A stretch of 64,000 bases of DNA, from assembly GCF_000814845.2 (NCBI RefSeq), contig NZ_CP010431.2, forward strand, positions 1,302,001 through 1,366,000, written 5' to 3'. The translations under genes were made by a program, and so were the position numbers. This document shows, in pieces, positions 43,804-53,016 of the stretch (position 1 is the first letter of the stretch; the number at the start of each line of letters is the position of its first letter). The stretch is from Pandoraea sputorum (GTDB taxonomy: Bacteria; Pseudomonadota; Gammaproteobacteria; Burkholderiales; Burkholderiaceae). The notes beneath the pieces were generated by a model that made no database searches, was not told the DNA's origin, and saw nothing but the letters and a program-made list of their open reading frames with translations.

Positions 43804-45177
43804 ATGACGCGCTTATTCCGATGGCTGACGAGGGTCGGTTATGTGCTGACGTTATGGCTTGTCGCGGGCGCGGCTCATGCGCTTGCGCCCGACGATACCG
43901 GCACACTCAGCGACACCGTCGCAATCGATGCCGCCGAGGCGGCACAAATGAGCGGTGCCGACACCGCCCGGCTCATCAACATGCGATACGCGAAAACGGT
44001 GCCCCGATGCTTTGTGGCGAGTTCGACCTACGAGTGCTCCGGGGTGCTACTGCGCGTGCCACCGCCGAACGGGGTGGGCAGTACGTTCTGGCGTCAGAGT
44101 CCTGCGGAGACGGCGGCGGGGTACGCCGAAATTACGTACGTGCGTCGGGACACACCGGCGGCGCGCCCGCCCGGCTCGGTGGGTTTCGTGCTGGCGGACC
44201 GGCCGAGCGCGGCAGGCAACGAAAAGCCATATTCGCTCATGTGCGGATGCCCGCCGTACGGCCAGACATTGCCCACGTGCGCGGCGTGTGCGCGCAGCCC
44301 GAACGCCGTGGGCGTGAGTTTGTGGAACGTCAACACACCGGCTGCGCTCGACGTGGAGGCGATTTACTACGACGTCAGCGCGGGCGGCCAGCTCATGCAG
44401 GCGCTGCGGTATCAGAACGATTACTTCGCCGCGACCGGGCAATGGGTGCCGATTCTGCGTGCGTCGCTCACTGGCGGCGATGGCACCGCATTCGGCTTCG
44501 ATGAGCGGGACCAATTGATGTGGGGCTTTACTGTCGTGAGGGATCTGGAAGCGCGGTATGCCGACACCCGCATGGTGTGTCCGGGCAACACACCGGGCTA
44601 TCAGTGCTCCGGCGTGTTGATTCGTGTGACGGGATCAGGTCCCACATTCAGGTCATGGAATCCGAGTCCGGCGGCCGTCAGAGACGGTGCTGTGTCCTGG
44701 TCGTACGTACGCCGAGATATGAACATGACGGCTACGGCGGGCACCGGGCCGGGGCTCCTGTTGCATGAACTGCAATATCCGTCGGCATACATGCCGCAAT
44801 GGCGATGCGCTTACGCGGTGAACGGGAGCACTTCGGGCACGCCGGGGCGGTGCACGCGTCCGGGCGCTCTGCCTGCGACCGCCGCCGGATTCCAGGCGTT
44901 TGTGACTGCCCGGCAATCTATTCGCGGCCCGCACAACGAAATCATTCTTCCCGCATGGCCGCAAAACATTCCTGACGATCTCCCTTTGCAGGGCATCTTC
45001 TATACGGTCGACACCTCTCGCAGCGGCGCTCAGTCCATTCAGCAGGATTACATGGGGACGACCGGGCACTTCATGCCGGTCCTCTCCGTACGTCTAACGA
45101 TGGCGCCGGGCGCGATTTTCCGATTCGTTCCCGCAGAACAAACGGGGGCGACGAGCACGACGGCTATCGGAAATTGA
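43804..45177 (+). CDS. Secreted halovibrin-like protein, copy 1
   Basis: This 457-residue protein has a signal peptide (MTRLFRWLTRVGYVLTLWLVAGAAHA, cleavage near residue 26). The mature part contains two versions of one roughly 200-residue unit: first RYAKTVPRCF...YECSGVLLRV...YAEITYVRRD...GQWVPILRASL, then RYADTRMVCP...YQCSGVLIRV...AVSWSYVRRD...TGHFMPVLSVRL. The pattern fits proteins annotated as halovibrin (HvnA-like) in Pseudomonas and Burkholderia; Vibrio fischeri halovibrins are secreted NAD-cleaving/ADP-ribosylating enzymes. That name is from remembered motif similarity, and no catalytic residues could be verified. Many cysteines suggest disulfides outside the cell. The ATG follows GGAGG. 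Confidence 0.65.
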   Translation: MTRLFRWLTRVGYVLTLWLVAGAAHALAPDDTGTLSDTVAIDAAEAAQMSGADTARLINMRYAKTVPRCFVASSTYECSGVLLRVPPPNGVGSTFWRQSPAETAAGYAEITYVRRDTPAARPPGSVGFVLADRPSAAGNEKPYSLMCGCPPYGQTLPTCAACARSPNAVGVSLWNVNTPAALDVEAIYYDVSAGGQLMQALRYQNDYFAATGQWVPILRASLTGGDGTAFGFDERDQLMWGFTVVRDLEARYADTRMVCPGNTPGYQCSGVLIRVTGSGPTFRSWNPSPAAVRDGAVSWSYVRRDMNMTATAGTGPGLLLHELQYPSAYMPQWRCAYAVNGSTSGTPGRCTRPGALPATAAGFQAFVTARQSIRGPHNEIILPAWPQNIPDDLPLQGIFYTVDTSRSGAQSIQQDYMGTTGHFMPVLSVRLTMAPGAIFRFVPAEQTGATSTTAIGN

Positions 45178-45209
45178 GTTCTCACAGGACTTTCGTAGGG
45201 AGGTTCGTC

Positions 45210-46583
45210 ATGGCGCACATATTCCAGTGGTTGACGAGGGTCGGTTACGTGCTGACGTTATGGCTTTTCGTGGGCGCGGCTCATGCGCTGGCGCCCGACG
45301 ATACCGGCACACTCAGCGACACCGTCGCAATCGATGCCGCCGAGGCGGCACAAATGAGCGGTGCCGACACCGCCCGACTCATCAACATGCGATACGCGAA
45401 AACGGTGCCCCGATGCTTTGTGGCGAGTTCGACCTACGAGTGCTCCGGGGTGCTACTGCGCGTGCCACCGCCGAACGGGGTGGGCACTACGTTTTGGCGT
45501 CAGAGTCCTGCTGAGACGGCGGCGGGGTACGCCGAAATCACGTACGTGCGTCGGGACACACCGGCGGCGCGCCCGCCCGGCTCGGTGGGTTTCGTGCTGG
45601 CGGACCGGCCGAGCGCGGCAGGCAACGAAAAGCCATATTCGCTCATGTGCGGATGCCCGCCGTACGGCCAGACATTGCCCACGTGCGCGGCGTGTGCGCG
45701 CAGCCCGAACGCCGTGGGCGTGAGTTTGTGGAACGTCAACACACCGGCTGCGCTGGACGTGGAGGCGATTTACTACGACGTCAGCGCGGGCGGCCAGCTC
45801 ATGCAGGCGCTGCGGTATCAGAACGATTACTTCGCCGCGACCGGGCAATGGGTGCCGATTCTGCGTGCGTCGCTCACTGGCGGCGACGGTACCGCGTTCG
45901 GCTTCGATGAGCGGGACCAACTGATGTGGGGCTTTACGGTCGTGAGGGATCTGGAAGCGCGGTATGCCGACACCCGCATGGTGTGTCCGGGTAACACGCC
46001 CGGCTATCAGTGCTCCGGCGTGTTGTTCCGCGTGACGGGATACAGTCCCGGGTCCCGGGCATGGAATCCGAGTGCGCAAGGCGCCAGAGACGGTGCGCTG
46101 TCCTGGTCGTACGCACGCCGGGACATGAACATGACGAACGCGCTGTACACCGATGCGGGGATGTTGCTGCACGAACTGCGATATCCGTCGACATACACCC
46201 CGCAATGGCGATGCGCCTACACGTACGATGCCGGGACTGCGGGCACGCCGGGGCGGTGCTCGAGACCGGGGGCCATGCCTGCGAGCGTCGCAGGGTTTCA
46301 GGCGTTCGTTAATTCCCGGCAATCGGCTCGCGGCGCGCACAACGAGATCATTCTTGCTGCGTGGCCGCTGGACATTCCCAACGATCTGCCCTTGCAGGCC
46401 TTCTTCTATCAGTTCGACGCAACGCGCAGAAACGCGCAGTCCATTCAGCAGGACTACATGGGGAGAACCGGACACTTCATGCCGGTCGTTGCCATGCGCC
46501 TGCCGATGGTGCCGGGGTCGATATTCCGATACGTACCGGCAGAACAAACGGGGGCGATGAGCACGACGGCCGTCGGAAACTGA
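45210..46583 (+). CDS. Secreted halovibrin-like protein, copy 2
   Basis: This 457-residue protein is a tandem duplicate of the preceding gene, with the same length, a signal peptide (MAHIFQWLTRVGYVLTLWLFVGAAHA) and the same two-unit architecture. Residues about 12-245 differ from copy 1 at only a few positions, while the second unit has clearly diverged (for example FRVTGYSPGSRAWNPSAQGARDGALSWSYARRDMNM). The ATG has a GGAGG site identical in setting to copy 1 and lies 32 bp after the stop of that gene, so both are on one transcript. Functional caveats are the same as for copy 1. Confidence 0.65.
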   Translation: MAHIFQWLTRVGYVLTLWLFVGAAHALAPDDTGTLSDTVAIDAAEAAQMSGADTARLINMRYAKTVPRCFVASSTYECSGVLLRVPPPNGVGTTFWRQSPAETAAGYAEITYVRRDTPAARPPGSVGFVLADRPSAAGNEKPYSLMCGCPPYGQTLPTCAACARSPNAVGVSLWNVNTPAALDVEAIYYDVSAGGQLMQALRYQNDYFAATGQWVPILRASLTGGDGTAFGFDERDQLMWGFTVVRDLEARYADTRMVCPGNTPGYQCSGVLFRVTGYSPGSRAWNPSAQGARDGALSWSYARRDMNMTNALYTDAGMLLHELRYPSTYTPQWRCAYTYDAGTAGTPGRCSRPGAMPASVAGFQAFVNSRQSARGAHNEIILAAWPLDIPNDLPLQAFFYQFDATRRNAQSIQQDYMGRTGHFMPVVAMRLPMVPGSIFRYVPAEQTGAMSTTAVGN

Positions 46584-46681
46584 GTCGAAGTGCTGCGATG
46601 CAACGAGAACGACGCACCCGGGCCGACATGCCGGGAAATGCCCGTTTCTCGAAAGCTAATCTCCCAAATTTTTCAACGCAC

Positions 46682-46728
46682 GACTGTCAACCTTGACAGT
46701 TTTCGCTCATCGGTCCAGTCGATACGCT
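46682..46728 (+). promoter_or_regulatory. lux box and -10 element of luxI
   Basis: GACTGTCAACCTTGACAGTT (46682-46701) is the lux-box-like palindrome. A TACGCT (TAnnnT) at 46723-46728 starts 31.5 bp after its centre, placing the box at about -43 relative to a start site near 46735, the usual LuxR class II position. It implies positive feedback of the synthase gene. Confidence 0.8.
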
Positions 46729-46762
46729 GAGCTCTCCTATCATTTTTTATTGGAGAGATACG

Positions 46763-47548
46763 ATGCGAGTGGATGTTGTCACAGGTGCCCAGATGATGCC
46801 AGCGATGCGCGCAGAACTGGCGCGCTTCAGGCACCGGGTGTTTGTGGAGCGGCTCGGTTGGCGCGTGCCGGATCAGCGGGCTGGGGATGCCGCGTCGCGT
46901 GGCGAAGAGGCCGACGAATACGATCACGAGGAAACCGTGTACATAACGTTGCGCGGTCCGGGCGAGGACATCGTCGGCTGTGCCCGTCTGTTGCCCGCGA
47001 CCCGCCGTTTCCTGTTGAAGGACCATTTCCACTATCTCGTCGACGACCTGCCCGCAGCTCTGTCGATCGGACGTCCTGCAAGCAACGGACGAGGCGCAAA
47101 TCGGGTCACCAGCGCCAGCAATGTGCTCAGCGAACCGTTTCCGCCCGACGACACGGCTTGCCCCTCGGTGTGGGAGTTGTCGCGTTTCGCATTGTCGCTA
47201 CCGGTTGCGCAGTCGCACAGTGCGATTCAGGGGGCGCGCGAACTGTTACGTGCCGCGATGTTCGCAGCCCTGGCGCTAGGGGCGAGACGCCTTATCGGCG
47301 TGACCTATGTCAGTCTGGCGCGGTTGTTCGTGCAATTGGGGGTGCCAACGCATCGGCTGGGGGAATGCCATCGCATCGACGGTCGGTGGGTGGCGGCCTA
47401 TCGCATCGATGTCGATGCGATCACGCTCGCGGCGCTCGGCCTGACATGCGCGACAACACCTGCCGCCGATGCGACGCTGCCGGTGCAAAGCCCGGCGTCG
47501 ATACCCGATCCGCGTCAACGCCACATGACAAGCCGTATGGCACTTTGA
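46763..47548 (+). CDS. Acyl-homoserine-lactone synthase (LuxI family, PpnI-like)
   Basis: This 261-residue enzyme makes N-acyl-homoserine lactones from S-adenosylmethionine and acyl-ACP. LuxI-family residues are visible: the N-terminal FRHRVFVERLGWRVP (conserved R, F, W), the EADEYDHEETVYIT segment with conserved D, GCARLLPATRRFLLKDHF, and a WELSRFA segment with conserved E, S and R. It is about 50 residues longer than most LuxI proteins, owing to a C-terminal extension. It follows a lux box at activating distance and converges with the luxR gene, overlapping it by 34 bp. The acyl chain cannot be predicted; the PpnI label rests on the suspected Pandoraea origin. Confidence 0.92.
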   Translation: MRVDVVTGAQMMPAMRAELARFRHRVFVERLGWRVPDQRAGDAASRGEEADEYDHEETVYITLRGPGEDIVGCARLLPATRRFLLKDHFHYLVDDLPAALSIGRPASNGRGANRVTSASNVLSEPFPPDDTACPSVWELSRFALSLPVAQSHSAIQGARELLRAAMFAALALGARRLIGVTYVSLARLFVQLGVPTHRLGECHRIDGRWVAAYRIDVDAITLAALGLTCATTPAADATLPVQSPASIPDPRQRHMTSRMAL

Positions 47549-48228
47549 ACCTTGTTGCGGCATCCCGTTTTGTCGAGACAGTTGCGGATGTGAAAATTGA
47601 CCGTTCGTGCGGAAATACCGAGGATTTGGCCGATCTCGTCGGCCGTCTTTCCCTCTGCGGTCCACAGTAGCACCTCACGTTCGCGCATAGAGAGTGCGTC
47701 GATGTCGAAAGGGGGGCGTTTCGGCCGCAGAAGGCGGCTCATTGCCTCGTGCGTATAGTTTGCAATCGCCCCCATCCCCACACGCAACGAAGCGATCTCA
47801 GTGGCATCTAGTGGGGGGTGCGTGCGTCCGAAATTCAGCAGCCCGAATTCGCCGTGCGGCCCCCAGCTAGATCGGGCGACGCCATGATTGAGTCCGAATC
47901 GCGAAGCGGCTTCCCAGAAAGCGTTCGCCGGAGGTAGCGACGGATCGCGCCAGATCACCAGGCGGTCGCTGTGCTGGCCCACGACCACGGTCGGGTCGAC
48001 TTCGATGAAATTATGCTTTGCGTAATAGTCCATCCAACCCGGCGGATACGTGTCGAAGATATGCAGCTCCGACTGCGTTGCGCTGTGATGGCTGCGAAAG
48101 CCGTAACACGTGTACTCGAAGCCAATCCGTTTGGAGAACGCATCGATGCGCTGAAACAATGTTTGCGCATCGGTAATGCCGTTGCAGTCCTTATCCATTG
48201 CTTCGAGCAAATGCATCAAGGCAGACAT
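47515..48228 (-). CDS. LuxR-family quorum-sensing regulator (PpnR-like)
   Basis: This 237-residue regulator has an N-terminal autoinducer-binding domain (residues 20-165) with the conserved WMDYYAKHNFIEVDPTVV ligand-pocket segment and a C-terminal LuxR helix-turn-helix (about 175-235, LSMREREVLLWTAEGKTADEIGQILGISARTVNFHIRNCLDKTGCRNK). It is convergent with the luxI gene and the two coding ends overlap by 34 bp. It should bind the CTGTCAACSTTGACAG palindromes found at luxI and at two surface-protein genes in this window. Its own promoter lies in the AT-rich stretch beyond 48228 and shows no lux box. Confidence 0.93.
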   Translation of the reverse strand: MSALMHLLEAMDKDCNGITDAQTLFQRIDAFSKRIGFEYTCYGFRSHHSATQSELHIFDTYPPGWMDYYAKHNFIEVDPTVVVGQHSDRLVIWRDPSLPPANAFWEAASRFGLNHGVARSSWGPHGEFGLLNFGRTHPPLDATEIASLRVGMGAIANYTHEAMSRLLRPKRPPFDIDALSMREREVLLWTAEGKTADEIGQILGISARTVNFHIRNCLDKTGCRNKVQSAIRLVMWR

Positions 48229-48776
48229 GATGTCTCCAGGGGGAAGTCGGATGCTTGTGCGTTCAACTGCTCATTTTAAAGACGTCGATTCCGAAAGCGC
48301 GCACGACGCCACCATGGAGAATTGCGCCATGTCGGCCCCTGGGTCATGCTGATGCGTCGGAGTTTTTAATAGGGCACTGCAAAAAGATGGTGTCGCTTAC
48401 GTTGGCAATCGTCTCGCACGCCGTGGCAAATGCAATAAATCGAAAGCACTACGTACCGGTGTCGGATGGCTCTGGTCACATGTATGAACTTGGCTCCGTA
48501 CACCGATGCGTTGAAGAATATCAACGGGTTAACGGGATTTCAATGACTGCATCGAAAATATAGGAAAACGAGACATCTCGAATTTCTAGATATTTTTTTG
48601 TTGTTTTTTCTATTCTAATATTGAAGATTTTGTATGAGGCGGATTCCGTTTTTCGCGCTTTTTTATTGAGGTTTTTGGCTTTTTATTTTTTTGAGAATCA
48701 TTATCAAGAATTGTAACCGTCACCGATGAGGTGTGCAAATCGAAATTAAAAATTTTCTGACTTCATATGCCGTGTA
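48229..48776. other. AT-rich gene-free stretch with a Fur-box-like element
   Basis: This 548-bp stretch holds the luxR promoter side and then drops sharply in GC (about 48560-48770, runs of T). I see no convincing gene. GAGAATCATTATC (48693-48705) matches 12 of 13 bases of one part of the Fur consensus (GATAATCATTATC), but no gene lies downstream on either strand at normal distance. It may mark a lost iron-regulated gene, a small RNA or an insertion scar. Confidence 0.4.
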
Positions 48777-49157
48777 TTAACGGCGATTCGCCTTGATTGC
48801 TTCGCGAATGAGATTGATCAACGCTTTCTCGTCGATGGCGGCGCCTTCACGGAAATCGATGGCGCGGCGGGTATTACCTTCGAGGCTGGCGTTGAAGAGA
48901 CCTGTGGGGTCGGGGAGCGAAGCGCCCTTGGGGAAGGTCAGTTTGACGGTGGCCTTATAGGTTTCGCCGGTGCATAGGATTCCGTCACAGGACCAGACGG
49001 GCACGCGCCACTTCCATTGCTCGACGATATCGGGCGCTGCGCGGGTCACGATGGCGCGAAGGCGGGCGAGCATATCGCCGCGCCAGTCTGTGAGCTCAGT
49101 GATGCGGGCGTCGATAAGTGCAGAGGCTTCGTCGGGAGAGGGAAAGGCCTTCGTCAT
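48777..49157 (-). CDS. DUF1801 family protein
   Basis: This 126-residue cytoplasmic protein has the DUF1801 (YdhG-like fold) pattern: ARITELTDWRGDMLARLRAIVTRAAPDIVEQWKWRVPVWSCDGILCTGETYKATVKLTFPKGASLPDPTGLFNASLEGNTRRAIDFREGAAID. The reaction, if any, is unknown. The ATG at 49157 is used because the in-frame upstream part is low-complexity and runs into an inverted repeat. It is a single gene. Confidence 0.85.
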   Translation of the reverse strand: MTKAFPSPDEASALIDARITELTDWRGDMLARLRAIVTRAAPDIVEQWKWRVPVWSCDGILCTGETYKATVKLTFPKGASLPDPTGLFNASLEGNTRRAIDFREGAAIDEKALINLIREAIKANRR

Positions 49158-49258
49158 GTCGAGCGTCTCCGTGGGAGATAAGGGCGATGTGTGCGATACA
49201 GCGCCCGATTCTAACGAAAACAGGAAAACGAAAGGTTTGGGGGGAAGAGAAGGGGGAA

Positions 49259-49329
49259 GACGGACCGGGGCTCCCTTCTGAACCGAGTTGAGTTTATGTC
49301 TGAGGGGCGGAAGGGAGCCCCGGTCCGTC
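49259..49329. repeat. 71-bp element with perfect 20-bp inverted repeats
   Basis: GACGGACCGGGGCTCCCTTC (49259-49278) and its exact reverse complement (49310-49329) flank a 31-bp centre. There is no T tract on either strand. It sits between the Fe-dehydrogenase stop and the DUF1801 start. It could act as a transcription barrier or be a small non-autonomous repeat of REP/MITE type. Confidence 0.7.
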
Positions 49330-49381
49330 GGGGGGCGGCTGGCTAGCACGACCGGAGTCGAAGCATCGCCAGCGCAAAAAA

Positions 49382-50542
49382 TCAGAACGCTGCCGAGTAA
49401 ATCGCGAAGGCGTCGGCTTCGGAGACTTCGCGGGGGTTATTGACGAGAAGGCGGGTCTGAAGCATGGCGTCGCTGGCCATACGTGCGATGTCGTCCTGCT
49501 TGACGCCCACTTCGCGCAGCGTGCGGGGAATGGCGGTGTCGACGATCATCGACTCGATGTGCCGGATCAAGGCATCGGTCTTGGCTTCATCGCTGCCGGT
49601 TGCCTTCACGGGAAGAATCACGTCGGCGAGTTCTGCGTAAAGCTTGCTGGCAGCGGGTGCATTGAAGCGCATGACGTGCGAGAGCACCAGCGCGTTCGAC
49701 AGGCCGTGGGCGACGTGGAAGATGCCACCGATCGGGTAGGCGAGGGCGTGGACGGCGGCCACCGGCGAGTTGGCGAACGATTGTCCGGCGAACATCGCGC
49801 CGACGAGCATGGCTTCGCGCGCTTCACGGTTTGCGCCATCGTTGCAGGCGGGCAGGAGATTGCGCGAGAGCAATTCCAGGGCCTTCACGGCGAGCATGTC
49901 CGAGACCGGATTTTTCAGGTGTGCCGACGTATAGGCTTCGATCGCGTGCACCATCGCGTCGATACCCGTGGCGGCAGTGGCTGCGCGCGGCAGGCCGAGT
50001 GTGAGTTCCGCGTCGAGAATCGCGAGGTCGGCAAAGAGTTGCGGTGCGACGACACCCATCTTCGTCGTCTCGCCCGTCGTCACGATCGACACGGCCGTGA
50101 CTTCCGAGCCAGTGCCTGCGGTCGTCGGCATTTGTACCAGCGGCAGGCGCGTGCCCGTCACCTTCTTCACGCCGTACATGTCCTTGAGCGATTGCGTGCC
50201 CGGCAGCAGTACCGCGAGCAGCTTGGCCACGTCCATCGACGAGCCACCGCCCAGGCCGAGCACGATTTCGGCGTCTGCCGCGCGCGCACGCTCTGCGGCT
50301 TCGAGCACCACGTGCTCGGGCGGATCGGCGATCACGTCGTCGATGACCGACACCTGCCAGTCGTGCTTCGTCAGATCGGCCAGCGCCGGTGCGAGCAGAC
50401 CGCTCTTATGCAAAAAGCCGTCCGTGACCACGCACAGGCGTTTGGCTGACGCAAACTGCTCGCGCAGCAGCGCACCCAGGCGGCGCGCTGCGCCGAATTC
50501 CACGACGACGGTGGGGACCGTCTGGAAACGAAATGCGTTCAT
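49382..50542 (-). CDS. Iron-containing alcohol dehydrogenase (possible 4-hydroxybutyrate dehydrogenase)
   Basis: This 386-residue enzyme is a group III Fe-dependent alcohol dehydrogenase. It shows the NAD-binding LGLGGGSSMDVAKLLAVL, the TTAGTGSEVTAVSIVT segment and metal-ligand histidines in GIDAMVHAIEAYTS and VHALAYPIGGIFHVAHG. It is the last gene of a minus-strand run with a Liv-type transporter and a succinate-semialdehyde-type dehydrogenase. In that setting oxidation of 4-hydroxybutyrate to succinate semialdehyde is a sensible guess; lactaldehyde, other hydroxy acids or alcohols are alternatives. Confidence 0.88.
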   Translation of the reverse strand: MNAFRFQTVPTVVVEFGAARRLGALLREQFASAKRLCVVTDGFLHKSGLLAPALADLTKHDWQVSVIDDVIADPPEHVVLEAAERARAADAEIVLGLGGGSSMDVAKLLAVLLPGTQSLKDMYGVKKVTGTRLPLVQMPTTAGTGSEVTAVSIVTTGETTKMGVVAPQLFADLAILDAELTLGLPRAATAATGIDAMVHAIEAYTSAHLKNPVSDMLAVKALELLSRNLLPACNDGANREAREAMLVGAMFAGQSFANSPVAAVHALAYPIGGIFHVAHGLSNALVLSHVMRFNAPAASKLYAELADVILPVKATGSDEAKTDALIRHIESMIVDTAIPRTLREVGVKQDDIARMASDAMLQTRLLVNNPREVSEADAFAIYSAAF

Positions 50543-50590
50543 GATCGCTTTCCTATTTTCCTAATGAGGCTTGGTGAGACTTGATGGGAC

Positions 50591-51224
<634 letters not shown>

Positions 51225-51232
<8 letters not shown>

Positions 51233-51989
51233 GGGCTACCTCGCCAGCCATATTTCCCGACGTCGGCGCTGCGGCCACCGTCTCGCCAATGATCAACTCG
51301 CGCACCTGCGGGTCGGCCAGCACCACATCCGGTGTGCCGTCCGCCAGAATGCGGCCGTCGCAGAACGCCAGCACGCGGTCGCTGTAGCGGCGCACGATTT
51401 CCATGTCGTGCTCCACGAACAGCACCGTAATGCCGAGCGCACGCGCAGCATCCAGCACGCGATTCATCACGTCGAATTTCTCTTCCGCTGCGACGCCCGA
51501 CGTCGGCTCATCAAGCAGCAGGACTTCCGGTTTGCAGACCATCGCGAGTGCGATGTCGAGCAGCTTGCGCACGCCTTCGGGCAACGTGCCGGAGATCATG
51601 TCGGCAAACTCCAGCACGCCCAGACGCGCCAGACTCTCGTTCGCCAGATCCGCCGACAAACCCGAGATCGCCAGCGCAATCTCAATGTTCTCGCGCGCAG
51701 TCTGCGAGCCGAACAATTGCGGAATCTGGAACGAACGCGCAATGCCCAGGCGCGTGATCTTGCGCGGTGCGAGGCCCGTGATGCGCTTGCCACGGAACAT
51801 GATCTCGCCGCGATCCGGCTTGATGTAGCCCGTGAGCATGTTGACGAACGTCGTCTTGCCCGCGCCGTTCGTGCCGATCAGACCGACCACGCTCTGTGCG
51901 TCGATGTTGACGGTGATGTCCTTCGCGGGCGTCACGCTCCCGAAGGTCTTGTGCAGGCCCGTAGCCTCAATGATGTGTGTCGATGCCAT
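51225..51989 (-). CDS. livG: Branched-chain-type ABC transporter ATPase, LivG-like
   Basis: This 254-residue ATPase has Walker A GTNGAGKTTFVNMLTG, the signature LPEGVRKLLDIALAM and Walker B VLLLDEPTSGVA followed by VEHDMEIV, the standard LivG pattern including the divergent signature sequence. It overlaps the LivF-like gene by 8 bp and follows the LivM-like gene by 10 bp, so translation is coupled. It powers uptake with LivF. Confidence 0.9.
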
Positions 51990-51999
51990 CTCGTGCCTC

Positions 52000-53016
52000 T
52001 TATGCTGCGTCGGTCGAAGCGCCGACTTTCGCGGTCGCTGTCTGCGTGACGGGATGTGAGGCGGAAGCCTTGCGACGTCCCAGGCCCAGACTCGTGAGAC
52101 CGCCCGGCAGGAAGGCGATGATGGCGAGCATGATCGCGCCCATCACGATTTGCCACGTATTCGGTGCGTAGCGATACGCCATCGCCCGCGCCACTTCGAG
52201 CAACAGCGCGCCGATGAACGGCGAGAAGGCGAAGCGGGTGCCCGAGAGCACGGCGATAAAGACGAATTCGCCTGACGTCGTCCAGAACGCCATGTCCGGA
52301 TCGATGTGACCGATGTTGAACGCCTGCAACGCACCACCGAGACCGGCGAGCGCGCCTGCGATCACGTACGTCAGATGAATGTTGCGACGCGCGGAAGTGC
52401 CCAGATACTCCACGCGGATCTCGTTGTCCTTGATCGCGGGGCCGAGACGTCCCGGCGTGGAGCGCATGTACACAGCCACAGCCATCACGCACACGATGGC
52501 GGCGATGAAGCCCACCGCGAACAGGTTCGTGCCCGTGAGTTGCCACGGCTCGGCACTGCTGCCGAGGGTGGGGGCGTTCACGTTGAAGCCGTCGCTGCCG
52601 CCGAGTTCGACGTTATTGAGCAGCAGGCCGTAGCAGATCATCGACAACGCCAGCGTGAGCATCGCGAAGAAGATGTCGCGATAGCGCGCCAGCAAAAAGC
52701 CGAGCACTAAGGCCAGCACGGCCGACACGATCATCGACACGGCGAGCAGCGCGAACAGTTCTGTGAGGCCGTAGTAGTTCATGCCGAGGCCCACGCAATA
52801 CGCGCCGACCGCGAAGAACAACGCCTGACCGAACGACGCGAGACCTGTGCGCAGCAGCAGCGCCAGACCCAGTGCGACGATGCCCTTCGACAACGCCACG
52901 GAGACCAGAAATTGCCATTGGGGCAGGGCGAGACCTGCTGCGCCGATGACAACGAAACCGACCACCGCGAGCCACGTGCCGGGCGCGCGCAGTTGGGAGC
53001 AGATTGCGGAACTCAT
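52000..53016 (-). CDS. livM: Branched-chain-type ABC transporter permease, LivM-like
   Basis: This 338-residue inner-membrane permease has about eight to ten hydrophobic segments and LivM-type motifs (LRTGLASFGQALFFAVGAYCVGLGMNYYG, FFAMLTLALSMICYGLLLNN, AGLGGALQAFNIGHIDPDMAFWTTSGEFVFIAVLSGTRFAFSPFIGALLLE). It overlaps the LivH-like gene by four bases (ATGA). It forms the heterodimeric channel with LivH. Confidence 0.9.
   Translation of the reverse strand: MSSAICSQLRAPGTWLAVVGFVVIGAAGLALPQWQFLVSVALSKGIVALGLALLLRTGLASFGQALFFAVGAYCVGLGMNYYGLTELFALLAVSMIVSAVLALVLGFLLARYRDIFFAMLTLALSMICYGLLLNNVELGGSDGFNVNAPTLGSSAEPWQLTGTNLFAVGFIAAIVCVMAVAVYMRSTPGRLGPAIKDNEIRVEYLGTSARRNIHLTYVIAGALAGLGGALQAFNIGHIDPDMAFWTTSGEFVFIAVLSGTRFAFSPFIGALLLEVARAMAYRYAPNTWQIVMGAIMLAIIAFLPGGLTSLGLGRRKASASHPVTQTATAKVGASTDAA

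Larger units (their letters stand above)
43804..46583 (+). repeat. Tandem gene duplication with homogenised 5' halves
   Basis: The two units align at a constant offset of 1406 bp from the start codons to about 44590/45996, with only scattered differences, and then diverge while keeping the same length. This suggests a tandem duplication with later gene conversion of the first 780 bp or diversifying change of the second half. Confidence 0.85.

Noticed and set aside
48255..48563. 102-codon frame upstream of the AT-rich island
   Set aside because: No ribosome-binding site, no domain, and it overlaps the luxR promoter region.
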